The translations under genes and the position numbers were made by a program. Below the pieces are notes generated by a model. That model ran no database searches. It was not told the origin of the DNA and worked only from the letters and a program-made list of their open reading frames with translations. Shown piece after piece: positions 55,499-63,823 of a DNA stretch of 64,000 bases. The first letter of the stretch is position 1. Each line of letters opens with the position of its first letter. This DNA comes from Sphingomonas telluris (GTDB lineage Bacteria > Pseudomonadota > Alphaproteobacteria > Sphingomonadales > Sphingomonadaceae): NCBI RefSeq assembly GCF_022568775.1, contig NZ_JAKZHW010000002.1:633501-697500 (forward strand). Direction: 5' to 3'.

Positions 55499-56488
55499 CT
55501 ACTCGTCCCACTTGTGATGCTCGGCCCAGACGCGGCGGACCGTTCCCGAGCTTGCGCGCATCACGATGCTTTCGGTAGTCAGGCAGTTCTTCCGGCGGTG
55601 AACGCCCTTCAGAAGCGATCCGTCCGTCACGCCCGTCGCGGCGAAGATGCAGTCGCTCTTCGCCATGTCCTCGAGGTTGTAGATGCGGTCGAGGTCTTCG
55701 ATCCCCCAGCGGCGCGCCCGGCCGATTTCATCGTCGTTGCGGAAAACCAGCCGGCCCTGCATCTGCCCGCCCACACAGCGTAGAGCCGATGCCGCGAGCA
55801 CGCCTTCCGGAGCGCCTCCGCTGCCGATGTAGATGTCGATGCCGGTGGCGGGGTCCGTGACTGCAATCACGCCCGCGACGTCGCCGTCGGAGATCAGCTT
55901 CACGCCGCAGCCCAGCGAACGAAGCTCGTCGATGATGGCGTCGTGCCGATCACGGTCGAGGACGCAGGCGATAATCTCATTCGCCGGCACGCCCTTGGCC
56001 TCGGCGAGCGAGCGGACATTGTCGGCTACGCTGCGCGAGAGGTCGACCGTGCCTTCGGCATAGCCCGGGCCGATCGCCAGCTTCTCCATGTAGGTATCGG
56101 GGGCGTTGAGCAGGCCGCCCTCCTCGGAGATGGTAAGGACGCACAGAGCGTTCGGTCCGGCCTTGGCCGTCAACGTCGTCCCTTCGAGCGGATCGAGCGC
56201 GATGTTGATCTTGGGGCCCGTGCCCTGCGCGGAGCCGACCTTCTCGCCGATGTAGAGCATCGGGGCTTCGTCGCGTTCTCCCTCGCCAATGACGACCGTC
56301 CCGTCGAACGGAAGCTCGTTGAGCGCCTCGCGCATGGCTTCGACGGCCGCTGCATCGGCCGCATCATTATCGCCGCGCCCGATCCACTTCGACGCCGCCA
56401 CGGCGGCGGCTTCGGTCACTCGGACCATCTCGAGGACCAGGACTCGATCGAGAACGTGGGACGCCGGAACACGGGGGCTACGAAGCAT
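55499..56488 (-). CDS. glpX: Class II fructose-1,6-bisphosphatase
   Basis: 329 residues from the ATG at 56488; the longer frame is unsupported. GlpX motifs are WIGRGDNDAADAAAVEAMR, VIGEGERDEAPMLYIGE (metal Glu and Asp), DPLEGTTL and IGSGGAPEGVLAA. It hydrolyses fructose-1,6-bisphosphate in gluconeogenesis. It converges on the PhyH gene with one base between stops. The upstream gap of 65 bases before the DUF2721 gene could hold its promoter. Confidence 0.94.
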   Translation of the reverse strand: MLRSPRVPASHVLDRVLVLEMVRVTEAAAVAASKWIGRGDNDAADAAAVEAMREALNELPFDGTVVIGEGERDEAPMLYIGEKVGSAQGTGPKINIALDPLEGTTLTAKAGPNALCVLTISEEGGLLNAPDTYMEKLAIGPGYAEGTVDLSRSVADNVRSLAEAKGVPANEIIACVLDRDRHDAIIDELRSLGCGVKLISDGDVAGVIAVTDPATGIDIYIGSGGAPEGVLAASALRCVGGQMQGRLVFRNDDEIGRARRWGIEDLDRIYNLEDMAKSDCIFAATGVTDGSLLKGVHRRKNCLTTESIVMRASSGTVRRVWAEHHKWDE

Positions 56489-56553
56489 AAGAATGCGGTC
56501 TCCTGTTGCCACGGGCGATAGGAGCCACCCGTGACCTTGTCGAGGCAGGCCGC

Positions 56554-57024
56554 TTACTCCTCGACGGCATGCTCCAGCAGCTCGGAGCGAATGCGAACTG
56601 CTCGCGCGGCGACCTGGGTCTCCCACAGGAAAATGGCGAAGCCGGAGCCGATGGCAATCATCGAAGCGATGAAGAGCAGGGCTACCGCGGTACCGAAGTG
56701 GGCATGCGCGAGCGTCGCCGCGAACAGCAGCACGACGACCATGCAAATGAGGAGGGCCGAGAGGACGGTGAGGAAGATCGCCCGGCTGACCAGGCGTATT
56801 CGCCGGTCGAGGACCCGGAGGTCGGCCACGATGCGATCGTGCTCCGTGCCCCGGCTGGCGAGAAGCAGCGGCTCCAGCACCCGGCCGCGATCGATGATCC
56901 GCGCGAGCCGAGTGGCGCAAACGTTCAGGAAGGCGCCGATGCCTGCCAGCAAGAACACCGGCGCGACCGACAGCTGAATGATCTGCGCAACCGTTGCGAC
57001 GGAGGTCGGTGAGGTCGAGAGCAT
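56554..57024 (-). CDS. DUF2721-family membrane protein
   Basis: 156 residues with a hydrophobic segment near the start (IIQLSVAPVFLLAGIGAFLN), a polar loop (RLARIIDRGRVLEPLLL, DLRVLDRRIRLVSRAIF), then two more membrane helices. This is the DUF2721 pattern; function unknown. It is on the same strand as glpX and the fucosidase gene, 24 bases downstream of the latter. Confidence 0.82.
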   Translation of the reverse strand: MLSTSPTSVATVAQIIQLSVAPVFLLAGIGAFLNVCATRLARIIDRGRVLEPLLLASRGTEHDRIVADLRVLDRRIRLVSRAIFLTVLSALLICMVVVLLFAATLAHAHFGTAVALLFIASMIAIGSGFAIFLWETQVAARAVRIRSELLEHAVEE

Positions 57025-57048
57025 GCGGTCTCTATGCGCGAAGAGAAG

Positions 57049-58608
57049 TCATGCTGCCAATCCGGCACCGTCGATACGAAGGACCGGCACGAACTTGTCG
57101 CCCGCCGGTGGAAGCGTGAGCCTCAGCGCGTCGCGGGTCTGCTGGAAGGCGAGCGGCGGCCCGCCAAGCAAGGTGACGCGCTCCACACGGCCGCTCGCAG
57201 AGCCGAGCGAGGCGATCGCGACCTCGCTGGACGGCCAGTCGAGCAGAGCCGCGTAGAGCGTGCCACACTTGGCCGTGAAGCGGATGTCGTCGGCGACGAA
57301 GGGCTTGGCCTCACCTTCGGCCATCACGCCGAGCGGCGGCTTGGTCGGGCCTTCGCCGAAGCGTCGCCAAGGCCGGCTGCCGTAGATGGCCTCGCCGTTG
57401 ACCCGGAACCATGCGGCGAGGTCGTCGAGGATGCGCTCCTCCTTGTCGTCGATGGCGCCATTGCCGCGAACGGGAATGCTCAGCAGCAGGCATCCGTTCT
57501 TCGACACCACGTCGGCAAGGCGCTGCACCACCTGCTTCGCGCTCTTGTAGCCGCCGCGCTCGTACAGCGGGCGATCGTAATGCCAGTTGCCGATGCACGT
57601 GTCGGTCTGCCACGGGCGCGGCTGGATATCGGCGACGAAGCCACGCTCGACGTCCTCGACGATGATCCTGCGCTGCTCGTCGGTCAGACGCTTGGCGGTG
57701 AGTACGCCTTCGGGCGCGTGGGCGTAGAAATCGCGCATGGCGTCGAGGCCCATGGGGCCGAAAGGGATGCCATAATCGTCGAAGTAGACGAGGTCCGGAC
57801 GATATTTTGCGACGAGGTCCTTCTGGCGGAGCAGCCAGTTGCTCACGAACGCCGGGTTTTGGGGCGCGTCCTCCAGCCACTGGCCGTCGCGAGCGCCGTG
57901 CCAGTCGTCCATCGCCTTGATCGTGTCGATCCCATCGGGCGGGACGAAGCTCGGCCCGGTGTAGAGGTCCTGCGGATCGAGGCCGTCCCACCACGTGCCC
58001 GCGCCATGCTTCTTGCGCAGCCAGAAGGCGTCGTAGCGCCGGCCCTTCAGCGGTCCATCGGCGTCGTATCCATAGGCTGTCTGCCACCAATGCCAGGCGT
58101 GACCGCTGTGGTTGGAGACGCCGAACTTCAGGCCGGCCTGTCGCGCCAGCTTCTCCCACGTCCCGACGATGTCGCGCCTGGGGCCGGCACGCACGCTGTT
58201 CCAGCCTTGGTGCGTGCTGTCGAACATGTCGAAATTGTCGTGGTGATTGGCCATCGCCATGAAGTATCTGGCGCCGGCCTGCTTGTAGCGGCGGAGCAGA
58301 TATTCCGGCTGCCATTCCTCCGCCTTCCAGCGCCCGATGATGTCGAGGAAGCCGGTCTTGCTCGGATGGCCGTAGGTGCGGACGTGATGCTCGTATGCTG
58401 CGTGGCCCTGCACGTACATGAGCCGCCCATACCAATCGCCCATCTCCGGAACGCATTGCGGGCCCCAGTGCGCCCAGATCCCGAACTTGGCGTCGCGGAA
58501 CCAGTCCGGGACTTCGGTCGGCTGCAGCGTCTCAGCACGGAGGCCGGTAGCAGAACTCGCCAGCAGTGCGGCGGCCCCCGCGGCGATGCTGTCCCTTCTT
58601 GAGAACAT
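57049..58608 (-). CDS. Tat-exported alpha-L-fucosidase (GH29)
   Basis: 519 residues from the ATG at 58608. The N-terminus has a twin-arginine signal (SRRDSIAAGAAALLAS). The GH29 barrel shows WFRDAKFGIWAHWGPQCVPE, the HHDNFDMFDS motif and the nucleophile region LVYFDDYGIPFG (Asp). It would remove alpha-L-fucose from glycans outside the cytoplasm after folding in it. No ribosome-binding site is obvious. It is not close to other fucose genes, and its divergent neighbour is an M15-like peptidase gene. Confidence 0.9.
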   Translation of the reverse strand: MFSRRDSIAAGAAALLASSATGLRAETLQPTEVPDWFRDAKFGIWAHWGPQCVPEMGDWYGRLMYVQGHAAYEHHVRTYGHPSKTGFLDIIGRWKAEEWQPEYLLRRYKQAGARYFMAMANHHDNFDMFDSTHQGWNSVRAGPRRDIVGTWEKLARQAGLKFGVSNHSGHAWHWWQTAYGYDADGPLKGRRYDAFWLRKKHGAGTWWDGLDPQDLYTGPSFVPPDGIDTIKAMDDWHGARDGQWLEDAPQNPAFVSNWLLRQKDLVAKYRPDLVYFDDYGIPFGPMGLDAMRDFYAHAPEGVLTAKRLTDEQRRIIVEDVERGFVADIQPRPWQTDTCIGNWHYDRPLYERGGYKSAKQVVQRLADVVSKNGCLLLSIPVRGNGAIDDKEERILDDLAAWFRVNGEAIYGSRPWRRFGEGPTKPPLGVMAEGEAKPFVADDIRFTAKCGTLYAALLDWPSSEVAIASLGSASGRVERVTLLGGPPLAFQQTRDALRLTLPPAGDKFVPVLRIDGAGLAA

Positions 58609-58679
58609 GTTGTGTTTACTAATGATTGTTCGCCCCCTCGCAGGGGTGTAAGTAAGAGCCGCTGAGCGGGGGCTTTGCA

Positions 58680-59240
58680 ATGACTCGATTCGCTATCGGG
58701 CTGGTGTTGGTGATGGGCGCATCCGCCGCCAATGCGCAGGCTACGGACTTCGGAATTCGAACGGTTGATGGACGACGCGCTGTCGTCGAGGTCGCGGTTC
58801 ACCAGAAGGCTGGAACCATGGACAGCGCCACCGTGCAGGCCGCCGTGGCTCGTGAGCCTGCGGGCTCCTCCGCCTCATGGGCGCCGATCGGCGGCTCGGG
58901 CAATCTCAGTTCGGCGGCTCGTCTCGGCGACAACTGGGGCCGGGTGACGAGCACGCTGCGCTCACCCGCGCATAATCGGGCGGTCGGCGGCGTCCCGAAC
59001 AGCTATCACCTCCGCGGACGCGCGATCGACATCGCCCGCCGGCCCGGCGTCACGCACGCCATGATCGCGGCGGCGTTCCGCAATGCGGGATACAGGCTCG
59101 TGGAGTCGCTCGACGAGGGGGACCACAGCCACTTTGCCTTCGCATGGGGCGGAGGATCGCGGACGATCGCTGCGCTTCCCGACAAGCGCGAGCTCACGCA
59201 GTGGGGCGTCGTGACGGTTTCCAGCGCGCTGCTGCGCTAG
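58680..59240 (+). CDS. Exported M15-like (D-Ala-D-Ala carboxypeptidase-type) protein
   Basis: 186 residues with a signal peptide (MTRFAIGLVLVMGASAANA). The zinc motifs of the Peptidase_M15_3 type are recognisable: LRSPAHNRAVGG, SYHLRGRAIDIA (His and Asp ligands) and DHSHFAFAWG (terminal His pair). It probably cleaves peptidoglycan stems or a similar peptide. The stop is one base from the end of the convergent aminotransferase gene. The start lies 71 bases from the fucosidase ATG. Confidence 0.82.
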   Translation: MTRFAIGLVLVMGASAANAQATDFGIRTVDGRRAVVEVAVHQKAGTMDSATVQAAVAREPAGSSASWAPIGGSGNLSSAARLGDNWGRVTSTLRSPAHNRAVGGVPNSYHLRGRAIDIARRPGVTHAMIAAAFRNAGYRLVESLDEGDHSHFAFAWGGGSRTIAALPDKRELTQWGVVTVSSALLR

Positions 59241-59241
59241 C

Positions 59242-60420
59242 TCAACCGCTCGCCAGCATTTTCTTCACGCCGCGCGCCGCTTGGCGTAGCCGCTGCTCGT
59301 TCTCGACGAGGGCGATGCGGACATAGCCTTCGCCTTCCTCGCCGAACCCCACGCCCGGGGCGACGGCGACATGGCCTTCGACCAGCAGGCGCTTGGAGAA
59401 TTCCATCGCTCCGAGGTTGTGGAAGCGCTCGGGGATCGGAGCCCATGCGAACATGCTCGCCTGCGGCACGGGAATGTTCCAGCCCGCGCGGCCGAAGCAT
59501 TCGACGAGCACGTCGCGGCGCTTGCGGTAGAGATTGCGGTTGGCCTCGACGATGTCCTGCGGACCGTTGAGTGCCGCGACCGCGGCCGCCTGGATCGGCG
59601 TGAAGGCGCCGTAGTCGAGATAGGACTTCACACGAGCGAGCGCCGAGATCAGCTTCTCGTTGCCGACGGCGAAGCCGATGCGCCAGCCGGCCATGGAATA
59701 GGTCTTGCTCATCGAGGTGAACTCGACCGCGACCTCCTTCGCGCCTTCGACCTGGAGGATCGAGGGGGTCGGCTCGTCGCCGAAATAGATTTCCGAATAA
59801 GCGAGGTCGGAAATGACGATCAGCTCATGCTCTCGCGCGAACGCCACCAGACGCTCGTAAAATGGCAAATCGGCGACATACGCGGTCGGGTTGGAAGGAT
59901 AGCCGACGACGAGCACCTTCGGCCGCGGAACCGTGTAGCGCATGGCGTTGGTCAGGCGCTCGAAGAACTCCTCGCCGGGCGCGGCCGGGATCGACCGGAT
60001 CGCGGCGCCGGCAATGATGAAGCCGAAAGTGTGGATGGGGTAGGATGGGTTCGGCGCGAGGACGACGTCGCCGGGGGCGGTGATCGCTTGCGCGAGATTG
60101 GCCAGGCCTTCCTTAGACCCGAGCGTGACAATGACTTCCTTGTCGGCGTCGACCGTCACGCCGAAGCGGCGCTTGTAATAGGCGGCCTGCGCTTTCCTGA
60201 GGCCCGGGATGCCCTTGCTGGCCGAATAGCGGTGCGCGTTCGGCTTGTGCGCAACCTCGCACAGCTTTTCGATGACATGCTTCGGCGGCGCTCCGTCCGG
60301 GTTGCCCATGCCGAGATCAACGATGTCCTCGCCGCGCGCTCGTGCCGCAGCCTTCATCGCGTTCACTTCGGCGAAGACATAGGGCGGCAGGCGCTGAATG
60401 CGGTAGAATTCGTCGGTCAC
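59242..60420 (-). CDS. alaC: Class I/II aminotransferase, AlaC-like
   Basis: 392 residues from a GTG at 60420, matching the usual start (TDEFYRIQRLPPYVFAEV); the longer frame to 60534 overlaps the TRIC gene. PLP lysine lies in SMSKTYSMAGWR. Motifs LGMGNPDGAPPKHV and YPSNPTAYVADL fit AlaC (glutamate-pyruvate) or LL-diaminopimelate-type transaminases. It probably makes alanine from pyruvate. No strong Shine-Dalgarno is seen before the GTG. Confidence 0.88.
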   Translation of the reverse strand: MTDEFYRIQRLPPYVFAEVNAMKAAARARGEDIVDLGMGNPDGAPPKHVIEKLCEVAHKPNAHRYSASKGIPGLRKAQAAYYKRRFGVTVDADKEVIVTLGSKEGLANLAQAITAPGDVVLAPNPSYPIHTFGFIIAGAAIRSIPAAPGEEFFERLTNAMRYTVPRPKVLVVGYPSNPTAYVADLPFYERLVAFAREHELIVISDLAYSEIYFGDEPTPSILQVEGAKEVAVEFTSMSKTYSMAGWRIGFAVGNEKLISALARVKSYLDYGAFTPIQAAAVAALNGPQDIVEANRNLYRKRRDVLVECFGRAGWNIPVPQASMFAWAPIPERFHNLGAMEFSKRLLVEGHVAVAPGVGFGEEGEGYVRIALVENEQRLRQAARGVKKMLASG

Positions 60421-60457
60421 CCAATTAGCATGCCGACCATGCTGCACTGCGGCAAGC

Positions 60458-61075
60458 CTAGTCTCGGTAGGTCGGAAGCGACCAGCCTCGTGCGATCGCG
60501 AGTCCGCGCAGCGCGAACCCCGCTGCCGCAGCAATGAGCGCGGCCGGCTGAGGCGCCATCCCGAGGCTTGGAAGCCCGACCAGCAGCCCGGCCGAAAGCG
60601 CCGCGGCTGTCACGTAGAGCTCCGGCCGCATCAGAATCGATGGTTCTCCTGCAAGCACGTCGCGGATTATCCCGCCCGCGCAGGCGGTCAGCACGCCCAT
60701 CATGAAAGCCGGAACTGGCGCAACGCCGAAGCTCAGCGCCTTCGCCGCGCCGTATGTCGCGTAGGCGCCGAGGCCCGCTGCGTCGAACCAAAGCAAGGCG
60801 CGTCCGGCGATCAGGCGGTGGCTTGCGACCCAGGTGATGAGCGCTGCGCCAATGCAGATCAGAAGCGTGGCGTTCTTGTGGACCCAGAAGACGGGCGCGC
60901 CGATCAACAGGTCGCGCAGCGTTCCACCGCCGACTCCTGTGACCACCGCAAAGAAGATGAAAGTGACGAGGGTCTGGCGCTTTTCCGCCGCGAGGAGCGC
61001 CCCGGAAACGGCGAAAACGCCGATCCCGAAATAGTCGAGAAGGACGAGGGCCTGGGGAAGGGCGGCGGGCTGCAT
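60458..61075 (-). CDS. TRIC-family (UPF0126) cation channel-like membrane protein
   Basis: 205 residues with seven hydrophobic segments and a repeated pattern (VVTGVGGGTLRDLLIG and LTACAGGIIRDVLAGEPS), the signature of bacterial TRIC-type channels (YicG family). They form trimeric potassium or other cation pores. It begins 92 bases from phaC on the opposite strand, with a long inverted repeat between them. Confidence 0.9.
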   Translation of the reverse strand: MQPAALPQALVLLDYFGIGVFAVSGALLAAEKRQTLVTFIFFAVVTGVGGGTLRDLLIGAPVFWVHKNATLLICIGAALITWVASHRLIAGRALLWFDAAGLGAYATYGAAKALSFGVAPVPAFMMGVLTACAGGIIRDVLAGEPSILMRPELYVTAAALSAGLLVGLPSLGMAPQPAALIAAAAGFALRGLAIARGWSLPTYRD

Positions 61076-61080
61076 CGTCC

Positions 61081-61152
61081 CGTCATTGCGAGGAGCAGAG
61101 CGAGAAGCAATCCGCTAGCTCACTGGATTGCTTCGCTTCGCTCGCGATGACG
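61081..61152. repeat. 72-bp palindromic repeat (REP-like element)
   Basis: CGTCATTGCGAG and AAGCAATCC on the left are matched by GGATTGCTT and CTCGCGATGACG on the right, with one mismatch, around a short loop. This sequence family (CGTCATTGCGAG...GAAGCAATCC) is frequent in sphingomonad and other alphaproteobacterial genomes. It fills the gap between the TRIC gene and phaC and ends 14 bases before the phaC ATG. It could form a strong hairpin in either transcript. Confidence 0.8.
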
Positions 61153-61166
61153 AGTACAGAAGCAGC

Positions 61167-62942
61167 ATGGCTGATGGAACGGAAACGGCGAGCGCGATTC
61201 CGACGCTCGAGGACTGGCAGCACTGGACCTATGTGATGGGCCGGGCCCAGCAGATGCTTATGGAATCCTGGGCCGACGGACTGCCGAAGGGGAACGCCTG
61301 GCCCGCTTCGCCACCCGCTTGGGGCGCCTTTCCGCCGGCTTTCGGTGTCGGCTCTCCCGCGACCGCCGACCCGGCGGCGCTCTTCACGGCCGGCGCCGAG
61401 GCCTGGGCCAAGGGTCTCGAGACCTGGGGCAAGATGATGGGCCTCGACACCGAGGCCAAGGAAGGCGCGAAGGACCGCCGCTTCGCCGCTCCCGAGTGGC
61501 AGGAGAGCCCGGTCTTCGACACCATCCGCAAGACCTATCTCGCGCTGGCCGACAAGATGCTGGGGACCGTCGAGGAGATCGATGGCCTGGACGCCGAATC
61601 GCGGCAGAAGGCGCGGTTCGCGGTGCGCAGCTTCGTCGACGCGATGAGCCCGTCGAACTTCGCGCTGACCAACCCGCAGGTGCTGCGGCGCACGATGGAG
61701 ACCCGCGGCGAGAACCTTCTGAAGGGTCTCGCCAACATGCTGGACGACATCGCGGCGGGCCAGCTGACGCAAACCAAGGCCGGCGTCTTCGAGGTCGGCA
61801 AGAATCTGGCGATGACGCCCGGTAAGGTCGTCAAGGAAACGCCGCTCTATCAGCTGATCCAATACACGCCGGTGACCGACAAGGTGCTCGAAACGCCGCT
61901 GGTCATCTTCCCGCCATGGATCAACCGCTTCTACATCCTCGACCTGACGCCGGAGAAAAGCTTCGTCCGCTGGTGCGTAGAGCAGGGCATCACCTTGTTC
62001 ATGGTCAGCTGGAAATCGGCGGACGAGAGCATCGCCGACACTCATCTCGACGATTACGTGCTGAAGGGTCAGCTCGACGCGATCGACACCGTGCGCGACC
62101 TGCTTGGCGTCGAGAGCGCGCACGTCATTGGCTATTGCGTGGCCGGGACGACCCTGGCGGCGACGCTCGGCTATCTCCACGCCAAGAAGCAGCAGGCGAA
62201 GGTGAAGTCCGCGACTTTCCTGACGGCGCAGGTCGACTTCTCTCTGGCTGGCGATCTCAAGCTCTTCACCGGCGACGAGACCATGGCGCTGCTGGATGAG
62301 CTAACGCGCGACAAGGGGTACCTCGACGGGCGCTACATGGCGGCCACGTTCAACCTGCTGCGCGGCCGGGACCTCATCTGGAACTACGTCGTCAACAATT
62401 ACCTTCTGGGCGACGAGCCCGCGCCATTCGACCTGCTCCACTGGAACGGCGACACGACTAACCTGCCCGGCAGCTGGCACCGCGACTATCTCGAGACCCT
62501 CTACAAGGGAAATAAGCTGGTCCTGTCGGGCGAGATCACCGTCGCTGGGACGCCGATCGACATCGATATGGTCGAGACGCCGTCCTACATCCAGGCCGGC
62601 CGCGAGGATCATATCGCGCCGCCCGAAAGCGTCTGGAAAATCATGGACCATTTCGCCGGTCCGAAGCGGTTCGTTCTTGCGGGCTCAGGCCATATCGCGG
62701 GGGTCGTGAACCCGCCGGCGGCGCAGAAGTATCAATATTGGGTCAGCACCGAGGACCCCGAGACGCTGGAGCAGTTCGTCGCGGGTGCCGAAGAGCACAA
62801 GGGCAGCTGGTGGCCGGATTGGCTCGAATGGCTGAAGAGCCAGAACCCGAAGACGGTCGAGGCGAAGGGGGCGCGCATGCCCGGCGAGGGCAAGCTGAAG
62901 GCGATCGAGGATGCGCCGGGGCGGTACGTCAGGGAGCGCTAG
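61167..62942 (+). CDS. phaC: Class I polyhydroxyalkanoate synthase
   Basis: 591 residues from the ATG at 61167, with only a weak AG-rich site upstream. The PhaC alpha/beta-hydrolase fold shows nucleophile Cys324 in IGYCVAGTT, the Asp-containing central region and a His in GSGHIAGVVN. It polymerises hydroxyacyl-CoA into storage polyester. No phasin or phaA/phaB genes are adjacent. Acyl-CoA pathways elsewhere in the window could supply substrate. It converges on the YdeI/OmdA gene. Confidence 0.95.
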   Translation: MADGTETASAIPTLEDWQHWTYVMGRAQQMLMESWADGLPKGNAWPASPPAWGAFPPAFGVGSPATADPAALFTAGAEAWAKGLETWGKMMGLDTEAKEGAKDRRFAAPEWQESPVFDTIRKTYLALADKMLGTVEEIDGLDAESRQKARFAVRSFVDAMSPSNFALTNPQVLRRTMETRGENLLKGLANMLDDIAAGQLTQTKAGVFEVGKNLAMTPGKVVKETPLYQLIQYTPVTDKVLETPLVIFPPWINRFYILDLTPEKSFVRWCVEQGITLFMVSWKSADESIADTHLDDYVLKGQLDAIDTVRDLLGVESAHVIGYCVAGTTLAATLGYLHAKKQQAKVKSATFLTAQVDFSLAGDLKLFTGDETMALLDELTRDKGYLDGRYMAATFNLLRGRDLIWNYVVNNYLLGDEPAPFDLLHWNGDTTNLPGSWHRDYLETLYKGNKLVLSGEITVAGTPIDIDMVETPSYIQAGREDHIAPPESVWKIMDHFAGPKRFVLAGSGHIAGVVNPPAAQKYQYWVSTEDPETLEQFVAGAEEHKGSWWPDWLEWLKSQNPKTVEAKGARMPGEGKLKAIEDAPGRYVRER

Positions 62943-62962
62943 GCGCTCGGATTGCTTGCGCC

Positions 62963-62981
62963 GCCTGTCCCCCGGACAGGC
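62963..62981. terminator. Hairpin terminator between phaC and the YdeI/OmdA gene
   Basis: GCCTGTCC-ccc-GGACAGGC is a perfect 8-bp stem with a 3-base loop, 20 bases after the phaC stop and five before the convergent gene's end. Convergent placement supports termination in both directions. The T-run is not immediate. Confidence 0.6.
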
Positions 62982-62986
62982 TGGGC

Positions 62987-63583
62987 TCAGCAATTTTGAT
63001 ATTTCCAATGCCGCTTCTTGCCTTCGGCTAGCCATTCGATCGCGGTCGCGATCCGTTTCTCGCGGGTCGCGTCCTGCTTCGCCTCCGCGATCCATTCGAG
63101 GTAATCGCGCTGCGCAGACGGCGAGAAGCCTTCGAGAACCGCCTTCGATTTCGGCGCCTTGTCGAGCGCGGCCGCGAAGGCTGGAGGCATCGCAGGCGGG
63201 GGCTTCGGCTCATGCTTGGCCTTGCGCGGCGCGGGCGCGCTCTTCGCCAGGTCGGCGGCTTCGCGGATCAGGCGGTCGAGCTCGGCCTCGGGAGGAAGGT
63301 CGGCGAGTGAAGCGATCTTGCCGAACTGTCCCATGGCATCGCCGTTGGCCTCGTTCCCACGCATCTCCTGACCGCGCCAGAAATTGAGCGCCATGTGCGC
63401 CTTGAACGCTGCCATGATCAGCAGGATCTTCCCGTCCAGCGTGAACGAGGGCGCGCTCCACTTCAGCGTTTCTTCGACGTCCGGCACCACGGCGTGCACG
63501 CGCTCGCGGACATGCTCCAGGATCGGCTGTGCGAACGGCTGCGCCTTGGCGATGTAGCCGTCGATGCGCGGATCGCTGCTTAC
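62987..63583 (-). CDS. YdeI/OmpD-associated (DUF1801 plus OmdA) family protein with altered start codon
   Basis: The canonical start is a GTG at 63499, giving 170 residues. However, family-like N-terminal sequence continues upstream in frame (SSDPRIDGYIAKAQPFAQP, then ILEHVRERVHAV) to a GTA at 63583 that overlaps the upstream TAA stop as GTAA. This would be the usual GTGA overlap with one G-to-A change, which removes the start while keeping the stop. Full length would be 198 residues, the normal family size. The C-terminus LEWIAEAKQDATREKRI fits OmdA. Function is unknown. Start-codon loss, a non-AUG start or a read error are all possible. Confidence 0.75.
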   Translation of the reverse strand, partial: VSSDPRIDGYIAKAQPFAQPILEHVRERVHAVVPDVEETLKWSAPSFTLDGKILLIMAAFKAHMALNFWRGQEMRGNEANGDAMGQFGKIASLADLPPEAELDRLIREAADLAKSAPAPRKAKHEPKPPPAMPPAFAAALDKAPKSKAVLEGFSPSAQRDYLEWIAEAKQDATREKRIATAIEWLAEGKKRHWKYQNC

Positions 63584-63801
63584 AGGATGCCGCCGCCAAG
63601 CATGAGCCGGGCAATGCCGACGACGATCACGAACAGGTTGAGGTTGCGGCCTGCGGTGCTCTTGCTCAGCACGCCGGTTCCCGCGCCGATAATGGCGAGC
63701 GGAATGACGAACCAGTTGGCCCAGCCGAGGAAGGGCAGGAAGGCAAAGACGGCCAGGATCAGCGCTACGACGCCGATGACCAGCGAAACGACGTTGAACA
63801 T
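63580..63801 (-). CDS. Small membrane protein (73 aa)
   Basis: 73 residues from the ATG at 63801, preceded by GGAGCCGGG. Two or three hydrophobic segments (VVSLVIGVVALILAVFAFLP, WFVIPLAIIGAGTGVL, LFVIVVGIARLMLGGGIL) make an almost wholly membrane-embedded protein. No family is recognised; similar short proteins are common in sphingomonads. Its TAA overlaps the altered start of the YdeI/OmdA gene. Confidence 0.75.
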   Translation of the reverse strand: MFNVVSLVIGVVALILAVFAFLPFLGWANWFVIPLAIIGAGTGVLSKSTAGRNLNLFVIVVGIARLMLGGGIL

Positions 63802-63823
63802 CCCGGCTCCTTTGCAGCTGTCC

